A DNA stretch of 64,000 nucleotides. Origin: Pseudocolwellia sp049933045. GTDB lineage: Bacteria > Pseudomonadota > Gammaproteobacteria > Enterobacterales > Alteromonadaceae. Positions 44,320 to 52,749 of the stretch are shown here, piece by piece. The stretch covers positions 4,446,287 through 4,510,286 of the forward strand of contig NZ_CP187926.1 in assembly GCF_049933045.1 (NCBI RefSeq), written 5' to 3'. A model generated the notes under the pieces. That model had not been told where the DNA came from, ran no database searches, and saw only the letters and a list, made by a program, of their open reading frames with translations. How positions within the stretch are numbered: the stretch's first letter is position 1; every line of letters starts with the position of its first letter. The translations under genes were made by a program, and so were the position numbers.

Positions 44320-45683
44320 TATTTGAGTCCTTCTATTGCTGATGTGATAATGGGTTTGGTGATTTCATCATCGCTGATTTCTTCAATTTCAACCGCTCTA
44401 CCTGCCATAGTGAAAATGGTATGTAAGTAAGCAATCATTAACACCGTGTACAAGATTAAATATAAGATTAATGATAAACCTACATTTGAAGGCGCTATAT
44501 CTGTTGCTGCATCTTTAACACTTAATACACCGGTAACTAACCAAGGTTGGCGTCCTATTTCTGTTACATACCAGCCAGCTAATGTCGCAACCCAGCCTGA
44601 GAATGTCATAAACAGTAAGGTTTTTAATACCCAAGGAGATAACTCCTTCTTACGCCAGAGTTGAATACGTCCAGTCCATGCTACAAATAACATCAGAAAG
44701 CCGAGACCAACCATAATCCTGAAAGCGAAAAACACAGGCATAACAGGCGGGTGATTACCTTCAAATTCGTTTAGACCTTTTATCTCACCATTTAAGTCAT
44801 GCGTTAAAATAAGGCTCGCCATATTTGGAATGCCTATTTCAAAATGGTTAGTTTTTGCTGCAGCATCCGGTAAGGCGAAAAGTAACAAAGGTGCGCCTTT
44901 TTCTGTATGCCAAATGCCTTCCATTGCCGCAACTTTTTGTGGTTGATGTTCTAGGGTATTTAGGCCGTGAAAGTCACCCACTAATGCTTGTGTTGGCGCT
45001 AAAATAGCCGCCACGGTTAAAGCTATTTTTAAGGTCAGTTTAGGTGCTCGTTTGTCGTCACCTTTTAATAAACGATAGGCACTAATACCTGCAATTAAAA
45101 AAGCAGCGGTTAAGCCCGAAGCAATAAGCATGTGGGTAAAGCGATACGGAAATGATGGATTAAAAATTATCGCTAACCAATCAACAGGAAAAGCAACACC
45201 ATCACGCATTTCGTAACCTTGCGGTGTATGCATCCAAGAGTTAAGCGCTAAGATCCAAAAAGCCGATAATGTGGTACCAAAAGCAACGATAAAGGTTGAA
45301 AGGGTATGCACTAATGGCGATACGCGATTAATACCGAATAGCATAATGCCTAAAAAGCCAGCTTCTAAAAAGAAGGCTGTTAGCACTTCATAACCTAATA
45401 ATGGACCTGCAATATTACCGACAGTTTCCATAAATTTTGGCCAATTAGTACCAAACTGGAACGACATGGTAATGCCACTTACAACGCCAAGAGCGAAAGT
45501 TAAGGCAAATATTTTTACCCAAAAACGATAAGCTCGCATCCATACCGGATCATTAGTTTGGACATATCGTACTTTGAAAAAAAGTAAGAACCAACTTAAG
45601 GCGATAGTGATAACTGGAAACAGAATATGAAAACTGATATTAGTCGCAAATTGAATGCGAGATAAAATCAAGGTATCTAACAT
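44319..45683 (-). CDS. cydA: Cytochrome bd-type quinol oxidase subunit I, cyanide-insensitive (CIO) type
   Basis: 454 residues. Heme-ligand motifs are visible: His in NISFHILFP (about 15-23), GVVSGITMSFQFGTNWPKF (about 61-79), His in RFTHMLIASGL (about 182-192) and the methionine-bearing late helices. The Q-loop between GDFHGLNTLEHQPQKVAAMEG and PVFFAFRIMVGLGFL is about 70 residues shorter than in Escherichia coli CydA, which is typical of CioA. It reduces oxygen with quinol without pumping protons. A GbsR-like regulator lies upstream on the same strand, separated by a terminator. No CydX-like peptide is obvious. Confidence 0.92.
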   Translation of the reverse strand: MLDTLILSRIQFATNISFHILFPVITIALSWFLLFFKVRYVQTNDPVWMRAYRFWVKIFALTFALGVVSGITMSFQFGTNWPKFMETVGNIAGPLLGYEVLTAFFLEAGFLGIMLFGINRVSPLVHTLSTFIVAFGTTLSAFWILALNSWMHTPQGYEMRDGVAFPVDWLAIIFNPSFPYRFTHMLIASGLTAAFLIAGISAYRLLKGDDKRAPKLTLKIALTVAAILAPTQALVGDFHGLNTLEHQPQKVAAMEGIWHTEKGAPLLLFALPDAAAKTNHFEIGIPNMASLILTHDLNGEIKGLNEFEGNHPPVMPVFFAFRIMVGLGFLMLFVAWTGRIQLWRKKELSPWVLKTLLFMTFSGWVATLAGWYVTEIGRQPWLVTGVLSVKDAATDIAPSNVGLSLILYLILYTVLMIAYLHTIFTMAGRAVEIEEISDDEITKPIITSAIEGLK

Positions 45684-45738
45684 TTTTTACTCCATTAGCC
45701 CTATGCAGCACGCTGTGGGCTGTTGTTAAAACATGTTT

Positions 45739-45773
45739 AAAAAGATCGCTATGGCTTGGTAGCCAATAGCGAT
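45739..45773 (-). terminator. Terminator between the GbsR-like gene and cydA
   Basis: ATCGCTAT.GGCT pairs with AGCC.ATAGCGAT (12 bp, one bulge) around a TGGT loop. On the minus strand a CTTTTT tail follows. It ends about 55 bp before cydA, so cydA probably has its own promoter right after it or receives only read-through. Confidence 0.75.
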
Positions 45774-45813
45774 AAGTGAGGTTGAGCTGATTGGTTGTGC
45801 TTATAAAGTATCG

Positions 45814-46359
45814 TTAATTGTTCTTCAGTAATTTGTCTTTAATATCAATTACTTTACTTACCCCAGCGCCAAGCTTCATCAAGGTATTTAATTTGTCAGG
45901 ACTCATACTTTGAAGTTCACTTGCCCAATGGGTAATGGTTTCAAGCAATTCATGTATTTCATGCATTTTTACTTGAGCATATTGCTCTTCTTCATTAGCA
46001 GGTTCGTTCAATAAATTATCGCGTAATAAAGACAGGGTTGGGTCAACTTCACGTTTGCGGCGCTCTTCAAATACACGAATCGCCATTTCCCAAATAGAAC
46101 CGGCAGGAGAGTAATATTCTTTGCGATCTTTTGGCTTATGTTGAACTTGAACAAGTCGCCATGATTGCAGTTCTTTAATACCCATGCTGACATTGCCACG
46201 AGAAATATTTAACGCTTCAGAAATTTGTATTGCGCTTAATGGCTCTTTGCTTATCACAAGCAAACCATACATTTGGCCAACGGTTCGGTTAAAACCCCAA
46301 CGACTGCCCATTTCTCCGCAATGCATTACAAACGATTCTATTTTATCTGTTATTATCAT
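45814..46359 (-). CDS. GbsR/MarR-family regulator
   Basis: 181 residues. The winged helix-turn-helix (about 28-75) includes GQMYGLLVISKEPLSAIQIS, EALNISRGNVSMGIKELQSW and HKPKDRKEYYSP, the last being the GbsR-type wing. The C-terminal half is a helical dimerisation region. It is transcribed toward cydAB and separated by a terminator. Related regulators often control the next operon, so cydAB is the likely target. Three TTTCTGAAA-like repeats overlap its own promoter. Confidence 0.85.
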   Translation of the reverse strand: MIITDKIESFVMHCGEMGSRWGFNRTVGQMYGLLVISKEPLSAIQISEALNISRGNVSMGIKELQSWRLVQVQHKPKDRKEYYSPAGSIWEMAIRVFEERRKREVDPTLSLLRDNLLNEPANEEEQYAQVKMHEIHELLETITHWASELQSMSPDKLNTLMKLGAGVSKVIDIKDKLLKNN

Positions 46360-46366
46360 AATTTGT

Positions 46367-46396
46367 TATTTCTGAAGTTTCAGTAATTTCTGAAAG
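46367..46396. promoter_or_regulatory. Candidate operator of the GbsR-like regulator
   Basis: Three related 9-mers lie in tandem and inverted order immediately upstream of the regulator start (TTTCTGAAG, TTTCAGTAA, TTTCTGAAA). CTGAAGTTTCAG itself is a 5-bp-arm inverted repeat. This fits autoregulation, but no other copy was found near cydA. Confidence 0.45.
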
Positions 46397-46408
46397 TTTA
46401 AACCTTTA

Positions 46409-46422
46409 TTGATTTAAATCAA
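46409..46422. promoter_or_regulatory. Perfect FNR/ANR-type box
   Basis: TTGATTTAAATCAA matches the FNR consensus TTGAT-N4-ATCAA exactly. It lies 50 bp upstream of the GbsR-like start and 187 bp upstream of the TonB receptor start. CIO-type oxidases are commonly under ANR/FNR control, so the leftward regulator-oxidase block is the more likely target. Confidence 0.7.
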
Positions 46423-46608
46423 TATTTATTTGATCTTTTTATGCGTTTATTTTTTATTACATAGTTAAATTATTTGACCTTAGCTAGACGTTTTTTATAT
46501 AAGCAGGCATGACATATTTTTTGCATCACTAAGGTGCAGTGGTTAGAATACAGGCAATAAAAACATTAAAAAATAAAATAAATTAAACTCAAACTAAAGA
46601 GTATCAAC

Positions 46609-49149
46609 ATGAAAAAACAATTCCATTTACATGCCATTTCTATCGCATTAAGTACTTTATTTGTTGGTTTACCTGCACTTGCTGAAACTGCAGAAGTGAA
46701 AACAAATGAAGATGTAGAAAAAATCGCTATTTTAGGTTCTAGAGTATCAACACGTACGGCTACAGAATCGACTTCTCCTATTGATATTATTACCGCTGAA
46801 TCACTAACAAAAGGTGGCTTTAGCGAGTTAGGTCAAAGTTTACAAGCCAGTGCACCATCGTTTAACTTTAGCCGTACACAAGTTTCAGATGGTTCTGATT
46901 TATTTAGACCTGCAACTTTACGCGGTCTTCAACCAGATCAAACCTTAGTGTTAATTAATGGTAAACGTCGTCATAACCAAGCTATTTTTGGCTTAAACGG
47001 AACTGTTGGTGCTGGCGCAGCGGGAACAGATATGAACTCTATTCCAATGACTGCACTTAAAAATGTACAAATTTTACGTGATGGTGCTGCGGCTCAATAT
47101 GGTTCTGATGCTATTGCAGGTGTTATTAACTTAGAACTAAAAAACTCAACTAATGAAACAACAGGTTTTGTTCAAGCTGGCTCAACAGGTGAGGGCGATG
47201 GCGATACAATATCTTTTGGTTTAAACACAGGTTTTGATATTGGCACTGAAGGTGGTTTTATAAACCTTTCAGCTGAATATCGTGACGCAGACGGTACTAA
47301 CCGAGCTGAACGAGATACAGGTGGAAGTTCAACAGTGCTTGCTGGCGAATTGTCTGACGATGTTCGTTGGATCCAAGGTAACTCGGCTTCAGAATTTACG
47401 TCGGTTTTTTATAATGCCATGATCCCAGTAGGTAATATGGAATTATACGCTTTTGGTGGTTTTTCAAATCGTACGGCATTAGGTAACGGTTTTTATCGTG
47501 ATTTTGGCGATGCAGTTAAAAACGTACCGCAAGTTTATGCCGATGGTTTCTTACCTAGAATAGACAACGAAGCAGAAGATCTTTCAACAGCCATAGGTGT
47601 TCGCGGTGAAATAAATGATGAGTGGGATTACGATGTTTCAGCAACTTATGGTCAAAATGATTATGACTTCCATTCAGCAAACACTATTAATGCTTCTTAC
47701 GCAGCTGAATACTTAAGTGAAAACCCAGATGCTACAGACACTGACATTGCAGCTAACGCAGGGCCAACTTCTGGTTATTCAGGTGGTTTCAGATACGACC
47801 AATTAACGGTTAATGCTGATGTTACTGGCTTAATTGATTTAGGCTGGGATGAACCTCTTTATCTTGCTTTTGGTGCTGAGTATCGTGATGAAAACTACTC
47901 AATTGTTCCTGGTGAAGAAGCCTCTTACGCTTGTGGGATTGCTAATCAAGACGTAGCGTTTCCTTCGGTAATTGATGATTCAGTTTTTGCTGAATGTGGT
48001 TTTCAAGCTTACCCAGGTTTAAGACCTGATGCAGCGAGTGAAGCAGGCAGACACAGCTATGCATTTTATGTAGATGCTGAAGCGCAATTAATGGAAGACT
48101 GGAATATTGGCGCAGCACTTCGTTATGAAGACTTCTCTGATTCAGGTGATAAGTTAATTGGTAAAGTATCAACACGTTTTAACGTTACTGAAAACTTTTC
48201 ACTTCGTAGTGCTGTTTCTACGGGGTTTAGAGCGCCGTCGCTTCAACAAAGTGCTTACACTGCTTTTACGGCTAACTTAGGTGATGGTGGTGTTTTATTA
48301 CCATCGTTTACAGCAACAGCCGGTTCTGCATTTCCTGCGGCATTAGGTGTTGATGGTTTAGATTTAGAAACGTCGAAAAACTTTAGTTTAGGTGCAGTGA
48401 TCACAGTATCTGATGAAATATCAGTAACCATTGATGCTTACCGTGTAGAAATTGACGACAGAATTACCTTAGGAAGCTTACTTAATGCAGATGATGTAGC
48501 ATTTAACGCAGAGGCATCAGCGGCATTAGAAGCAACGGGTGCTATACAAGCTAACTATTTTTCTAACTCAGTTAATTCGGTTACTGAAGGTGTAGATATC
48601 ATTATTGCTTACAATACTGAATTGTATTCTGGTGATTTCGGTATTACTTTCGCGGGTAACATTAACGAAACAGAAATTGACAGCGTTAATACGACAGAAG
48701 GCGTTCCAGAGTCAGTAGCGTTAGATGATTTACAACGTAGCTTTTTAACTGACGGGCAGCCAAAAGAACGTGCAACCTTAACATTCGATTACGCACAAGA
48801 TGCATGGTCTGCTGTGATCAGAGCTAACTACTTTGGCGAAACTGAAATCACTTACTTCGGTAACGATCACATTGGCTTACCTGGCTTTTTATCGCCGACA
48901 GGTGAGTTTAAACCAACAAGTACAGTTGAATCAGCTGTGTTAATTGATGTGAACCTTGATTATCAAATTAATGAAACCTTTACGATTTCTGCAGGTATTA
49001 ATAACCTTTTTGATAAAACGCCTGATGAATTAGGTCAAGACGAAGCGCTTGATTTTATAACCAATGGTGCATTTAAATATCCAGTTAGAGCTTTACCATA
49101 CGGTTTTGACGGTATGAGTTATTACGCACGTTTAAACTTCAGATTTTAA
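46609..49149 (+). CDS. TonB-dependent outer-membrane receptor
   Basis: 846 residues. The signal peptide ends at LPALAET (about residue 24). The plug domain (about 45-180) shows FRPATLRGLQPDQTLVLING, VQILRDGAAAQYGSDAIAGV and INLELKN. A barrel follows to the terminal phenylalanine (YYARLNFRF). The GAGAAGTDMNSIP insertion in the plug is typical of a group of large marine receptors for peptides, sugars or siderophores. Ligand unknown. An IS200-type insertion sits directly behind the stop. Confidence 0.92.
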   Translation: MKKQFHLHAISIALSTLFVGLPALAETAEVKTNEDVEKIAILGSRVSTRTATESTSPIDIITAESLTKGGFSELGQSLQASAPSFNFSRTQVSDGSDLFRPATLRGLQPDQTLVLINGKRRHNQAIFGLNGTVGAGAAGTDMNSIPMTALKNVQILRDGAAAQYGSDAIAGVINLELKNSTNETTGFVQAGSTGEGDGDTISFGLNTGFDIGTEGGFINLSAEYRDADGTNRAERDTGGSSTVLAGELSDDVRWIQGNSASEFTSVFYNAMIPVGNMELYAFGGFSNRTALGNGFYRDFGDAVKNVPQVYADGFLPRIDNEAEDLSTAIGVRGEINDEWDYDVSATYGQNDYDFHSANTINASYAAEYLSENPDATDTDIAANAGPTSGYSGGFRYDQLTVNADVTGLIDLGWDEPLYLAFGAEYRDENYSIVPGEEASYACGIANQDVAFPSVIDDSVFAECGFQAYPGLRPDAASEAGRHSYAFYVDAEAQLMEDWNIGAALRYEDFSDSGDKLIGKVSTRFNVTENFSLRSAVSTGFRAPSLQQSAYTAFTANLGDGGVLLPSFTATAGSAFPAALGVDGLDLETSKNFSLGAVITVSDEISVTIDAYRVEIDDRITLGSLLNADDVAFNAEASAALEATGAIQANYFSNSVNSVTEGVDIIIAYNTELYSGDFGITFAGNINETEIDSVNTTEGVPESVALDDLQRSFLTDGQPKERATLTFDYAQDAWSAVIRANYFGETEITYFGNDHIGLPGFLSPTGEFKPTSTVESAVLIDVNLDYQINETFTISAGINNLFDKTPDELGQDEALDFITNGAFKYPVRALPYGFDGMSYYARLNFRF

Positions 49150-49165
49150 TCTCTTTGGGGTTTAA

Positions 49166-49741
49166 TTCCCCGCAGCTTGCTGCGATTTGGGATAAGCGCT
49201 AAAGTATTAGGATGAGTATATTTCTCCATAAAAGTCATAATGTTTCAGTTCTAATGTATCATCTTGTTTGTCCAGCTAAATATCGCAAAGCGATATTTAC
49301 TGATGAAGTTGATCAGGTACTGAAAGGTGTTTGTGAAGAAATATCTAAAAGGTATGAAATTGCGTTCATAGAAATAGGAACAGATAAAAATCATGTTCAT
49401 TTTTTGATTCAATCAGTCCCGATGTATAGCCCTAAAAAAATAGCGCAAATAGTTAAAAGTATTACGGCAAGAGAGATTTTTAAGAAATGCCCATTTGTTA
49501 AAAAGGAATTATGGGGAGGGGAGTTTTGGTCAGATGGATACTTTATTACCAGCGTAGGTAAGCATGGAAATGAGTCAATAATAAAAGATTATGTGAAGAA
49601 TCAAGGAGATGATTCTTATAAAAAACTTAAGCGAGAATCAATAACAGATGATCAATTCCAACTATGGTGATAGAGGGTTAATTAATACCCCGCTTTCACG
49701 TAGTGAAAGACGAGCCTAAGCGAGACAGCTTGCTGCGGGGT
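49166..49741 (+). mobile_element. IS200-type insertion sequence
   Basis: The transposase gene is flanked by subterminal hairpins typical of IS200/IS605. On the left is CGCAGC TT GCTGCG (49171-49184). On the right are CTTTCAC GTA GTGAAAG (49693-49709) and a CAGCTTGCTG copy just before the GGGG end. Both sides carry a CCCCGC run and are preceded by TTAAT. No TnpB or guide-RNA-like accessory gene is present. The exact boundaries are estimated. Confidence 0.75.
49212..49670 (+). CDS. tnpA: IS200/IS605 Y1 transposase TnpA
   Basis: 152 residues, full length. The HUH pair reads KNHVHFLIQ (about 59-67), and the catalytic tyrosine lies in ESIIKDYVKNQG (about 121-132). The N-terminal MYHLVCPAKYRKAIF is the family's YHLVFxxKYR signature. 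This single-strand DNA transposase moves as a circle through subterminal hairpins, which are present at both sides. The frame is intact, so the element may be active. Confidence 0.92.
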   Translation: MSIFLHKSHNVSVLMYHLVCPAKYRKAIFTDEVDQVLKGVCEEISKRYEIAFIEIGTDKNHVHFLIQSVPMYSPKKIAQIVKSITAREIFKKCPFVKKELWGGEFWSDGYFITSVGKHGNESIIKDYVKNQGDDSYKKLKRESITDDQFQLW

Positions 49742-49801
49742 TTTTTACTTCACTTAAATGTTTTAACTTTCAGTTAATCATTGTAGAAAATAACAATAAA
49801 G

Positions 49802-49835
49802 CGCTCAGCATCGGTTAGATGTTTGAGCGTTTTTT
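49802..49835 (+). terminator. Terminator upstream of the cobU riboswitch
   Basis: CGCTCA and TGAGCG form a 6-bp stem, with GCATC and GATG able to pair further inside, followed by six T residues. It is probably the original end of the TonB receptor transcript, now separated from it by the IS. Confidence 0.65.
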
Positions 49836-50031
49836 ATGCGTTGTTATTTATTCGATTAATTTAAGAGAGATCCTCTTAAGACAACATCCCTTCGCTTATG
49901 CTCAATCTTAATGGCTTAGTACAAAATAAACCTTGCTATTTTTTGCTAGCAGTTGATAATCTCGCCCCAAATAAGTCATATATTTTCATATTTATTTCGT
50001 TCAGCTTAAACGTTAAAAAATCATATTAACG

Positions 50032-50185
50032 ATAAGATGAAAATGAGGAATAAAACTGGGAATGTGGTGAAAATCCACAACTGTACCCGCAACTGTAAAC
50101 AGAGCGACATACTTACAAACCACTGAGTTTAACTTGGGAAGGTGTATGTTGAGATGCTGTAAGTCAGGATATCAGGTGAAAATGT
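50032..50185 (+). promoter_or_regulatory. Cobalamin riboswitch upstream of cobU-cobQ
   Basis: Canonical elements in order: GGGAATGTGGTGAAAATCC, CACAACTGTACCCGCAACTG, CCACTGAG, TTGGGAAGG and the B12 box AAGTCAGGATATCAGGTG. The P3 arm (GTGG/CCAC) is complete. It ends about 240 bp before cobU, and hairpins in between (AATAGCAA/TTGCTATT and TCGAG/CTCGA) probably form the expression platform. Cobalamin would shut off the cobU-cobQ operon. Confidence 0.9.
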
Positions 50186-50425
50186 ATGAAATTAATAGCA
50201 AGTGATTCATATTGGATTCAAATCCGATGGATTAATTTTGCTATTAGGTCGAGCGGGTCTACTCGAACATGTTAATTCATCTGTTTTTCTAATCGATGAA
50301 ATGTTCTATTGCCTCTCTGTCCTTACACTAACTAAATAATGCTAGTGCTAAGTCATACTTAAGCTAACTAATACCTAACTAATACCTAACTAACAGCACA
50401 GCTAACTAATATAAGCGGACTCATT

Positions 50426-51031
50426 ATGGGACAAGTACATTTAATTTTAGGCGGAGCACGATCGGGCAAAAGCTCGCTTGCAGAACAGTGTGCTAAAAAA
50501 TCAAACCTACCTGTTACCTATATTGCTACAGCTCAAGCTCTTGATAAAGAAATGCAAACGCGTATTGCACTGCATCAACAAGATCGTCCGCAGCAATGGC
50601 AAACGCTAGAGTCGCCACTTTTATTAGCTGAAACCATAGATTCACTTGTTGATCAGGCTATAAATACTTCTTCTGATAACACACAAAATATTGGGCATTG
50701 CATTCTTATTGATTGCCTCACGTTATGGCTGACTAACTGTTTGTGCCAACATGATTTAGCTTATTTCGAGCAAGAAAAACAGCAACTTTTAACGTCTCTT
50801 ATCAATAGCCAAAAACACCCAAATATCCATATTATTTTAGTCAGTAACGAAGTAGGGCACGGCATAGTGCCTATGGGCAATTTATCGCGTGAGTTTGTTG
50901 ATCAATCAGGCTGGTTACATCAAGCTGTAGCTGAAGTGGCTGATAAAGTTGATTTTGTTATGGCAGGCTTACCCCTTTCATTAAAATCTGTTACTTCTGT
51001 GCAAACAGAACCTTCACGAGGTGAAATTTAA
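50426..51031 (+). CDS. cobU: Adenosylcobinamide kinase / cobinamide-phosphate guanylyltransferase CobU
   Basis: 201 residues. It phosphorylates adenosylcobinamide and adds GMP to form AdoCbi-GDP for nucleotide-loop assembly. Seen: the P-loop [13 protein letters not shown] (about 9-21), [20 protein letters not shown] (about 32-51) and [19 protein letters not shown] with the GxxxxR motif. The catalytic His in [10 protein letters not shown] is present. A riboswitch lies upstream. The stop overlaps the cobQ start (TAATG), so the two are coupled. Confidence 0.94.
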   Translation: MGQVHLILGGARSGKSSLAEQCAKKSNLPVTYIATAQALDKEMQTRIALHQQDRPQQWQTLESPLLLAETIDSLVDQAINTSSDNTQNIGHCILIDCLTLWLTNCLCQHDLAYFEQEKQQLLTSLINSQKHPNIHIILVSNEVGHGIVPMGNLSREFVDQSGWLHQAVAEVADKVDFVMAGLPLSLKSVTSVQTEPSRGEI

Positions 51032-52524
51032 TGAAAACCATCATGATACAAGGCACAACGTCTGATGCTGGTAAAAGTACGCTAGTAGCGGGTTTGTGCA
51101 GAGCTTTGGTTAATCAAGGTCATAAAGTTGCGCCATTTAAGCCGCAAAATATGGCGCTTAATAGCGCAGTAACTAAAGACGGTGGCGAAATTGGTCGAGC
51201 ACAAGCTCTGCAAGCCATCGCGGCAAAAGTAGAAGCACGCATCGATTTTAATCCTATTTTATTAAAGCCTAATAGTGATACTGGCGCACAAGTTATTGTG
51301 CATGGTAAAGCGATTTCAAATATGGAAGCAGATAAATATCACGACTATAAAAAAGTTGCGATGCAAGCAGTGCTTGAGTCTCATCAACGCCTTGCCAATG
51401 AATTTGAGATCCTTGTGGTTGAAGGCGCAGGCAGTCCAGCTGAAATTAACTTACGCGCCCATGACTTAGCGAATATGGGGTATGCCGAAGCGGTAGATTG
51501 CCCTGTACTCATTGTCGCTGATATTGATAAAGGCGGTGTTTTTGCGCATTTAGTAGGAACCTTAGCGTTGTTATCTGAGTCGGAACAAGCGCGCGTTAAA
51601 GGTTTTATCATCAACCGTTTTAGAGGTGATATTAAACTGCTTGAATCAGGCTTAACTTGGCTAGAAGAACGCACAGGAAAACCTGTTTTAGGTGTTTTAC
51701 CTTATCTACACGATTTAGCTTTAGACGCAGAAGATGCTGTGGCTTTAGACAATAAAGTGAGTCAAGCCAAGGTGAAGATCCTCGTTCCTCTATTGCCACA
51801 TATGAGTAACCACACTGACTTTGACCCTTTACGCTTACAACCTAATATTGATCTGCAATACATCAAAATAGGTCAGTCACTTCAAGGTGCAGACTTAATT
51901 ATTATTCCGGGTAGTAAAAACGTAACCTCCGATCTTAAATTTTTAAAAGAGCAGGGCTGGCAACAAGAGATAAACCAACATCTTCGTTATGGCGGCAAAG
52001 TAATGGGTATTTGTGGTGGTTATCAAATGCTAGGTAAGAAGATATTCGATCCACTGCATATTGAATCAAAGGTTGATGAAATAGAGGGGTTAGGTTTACT
52101 CGACTTTACAACTGAATTGACGCAAGAAAAGACTTTGACGCAAGTTACTGGGATAATGCACTTAGATGGGCAAGCATGTGAATTAAAAGGTTATGAAATT
52201 CATTGTGGTGTTTCTACAGGTAAGGCTTTAGAGCAACCTTTATTGCATATTAATCACAATAATCAAATAAAAGCCGATGGTTGCATATCAGATGATAAGC
52301 AAATAATTGCGACCTATTTACATGGCTTTTTTGATTGCCCAGAGCCAACTCAACAAATACTTGATTGGTTAGGTGTTAAAAACTTAGAGCAACCCGTTAT
52401 TGATATAAACCAACATCGAGAAGTGCAATTAGAGCGCTTAGCTGATGTATGTGTAGAGCATTTAGCGTTAAACAAAATTCAAAAGATTATTGAACAAGGT
52501 GTTGATACAAAACCTGTTCAGTAA
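51031..52524 (+). CDS. cobQ: Cobyric acid synthase CobQ (CbiP)
   Basis: 497 residues. It amidates the b, d, e and g carboxylates of adenosylcobyrinic acid a,c-diamide using glutamine and ATP. The N-terminal dethiobiotin-synthetase-like domain begins [20 protein letters not shown] and continues [11 protein letters not shown]. The C-terminal class I glutamine amidotransferase domain contains the nucleophile in [10 protein letters not shown] (about 329-338) and the late His-containing ATYLHGFFD. Length is normal. It is coupled to cobU and under the same riboswitch. Confidence 0.95.
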   Translation: MKTIMIQGTTSDAGKSTLVAGLCRALVNQGHKVAPFKPQNMALNSAVTKDGGEIGRAQALQAIAAKVEARIDFNPILLKPNSDTGAQVIVHGKAISNMEADKYHDYKKVAMQAVLESHQRLANEFEILVVEGAGSPAEINLRAHDLANMGYAEAVDCPVLIVADIDKGGVFAHLVGTLALLSESEQARVKGFIINRFRGDIKLLESGLTWLEERTGKPVLGVLPYLHDLALDAEDAVALDNKVSQAKVKILVPLLPHMSNHTDFDPLRLQPNIDLQYIKIGQSLQGADLIIIPGSKNVTSDLKFLKEQGWQQEINQHLRYGGKVMGICGGYQMLGKKIFDPLHIESKVDEIEGLGLLDFTTELTQEKTLTQVTGIMHLDGQACELKGYEIHCGVSTGKALEQPLLHINHNNQIKADGCISDDKQIIATYLHGFFDCPEPTQQILDWLGVKNLEQPVIDINQHREVQLERLADVCVEHLALNKIQKIIEQGVDTKPVQ

Positions 52525-52598
52525 TGTACGGATAAAACTTAGACACGACAATAATTTAGTTGCATATAAAGCGACTTAATATGTTGTCATTACATAAT

Positions 52599-52738
52599 GA
52601 ATTTAAGGAAAGAGGATGCAAACTCCTCACTGCCCCCGCAACGGTATATGCATAATAAAATGCATGAGTCCGACCGCTTAAATTTATTTAATAAAGTCGT
52701 GCAAACACGACTATCAAATGATGCGGAGGGCATCATTA
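52599..52738 (+). promoter_or_regulatory. Compact cobalamin riboswitch upstream of btuB
   Basis: P1 is AATTTAAG (52600-52607) paired with CTTAAATT (52677-52684). Between them lie AAGGAAAGAGGATGC, a GAGGA/TCCTC arm, the core CTGCCCCCGCAACGGTA, an ATGCAT hairpin and AGTCCG. The aptamer is only about 87 nt. After it come a hairpin GTCGTG/CACGAC and a second hairpin AATGATGC-GGAGG-GCATCATT. The GGAGG loop of the second can pair with the CCCCC of the core (the L5-L13 kissing interaction known in this class). The btuB ribosome site follows at once. Confidence 0.82.
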
Positions 52739-52749
52739 ATGAGGCAAAC

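Noticed and set aside
52597..52749. N-terminal extension of btuB starting at 52597
   Set aside because: The extension would translate the riboswitch aptamer and place 51 polar residues before the signal peptide. The ATG at 52750 has a ribosome site and a proper signal peptide.
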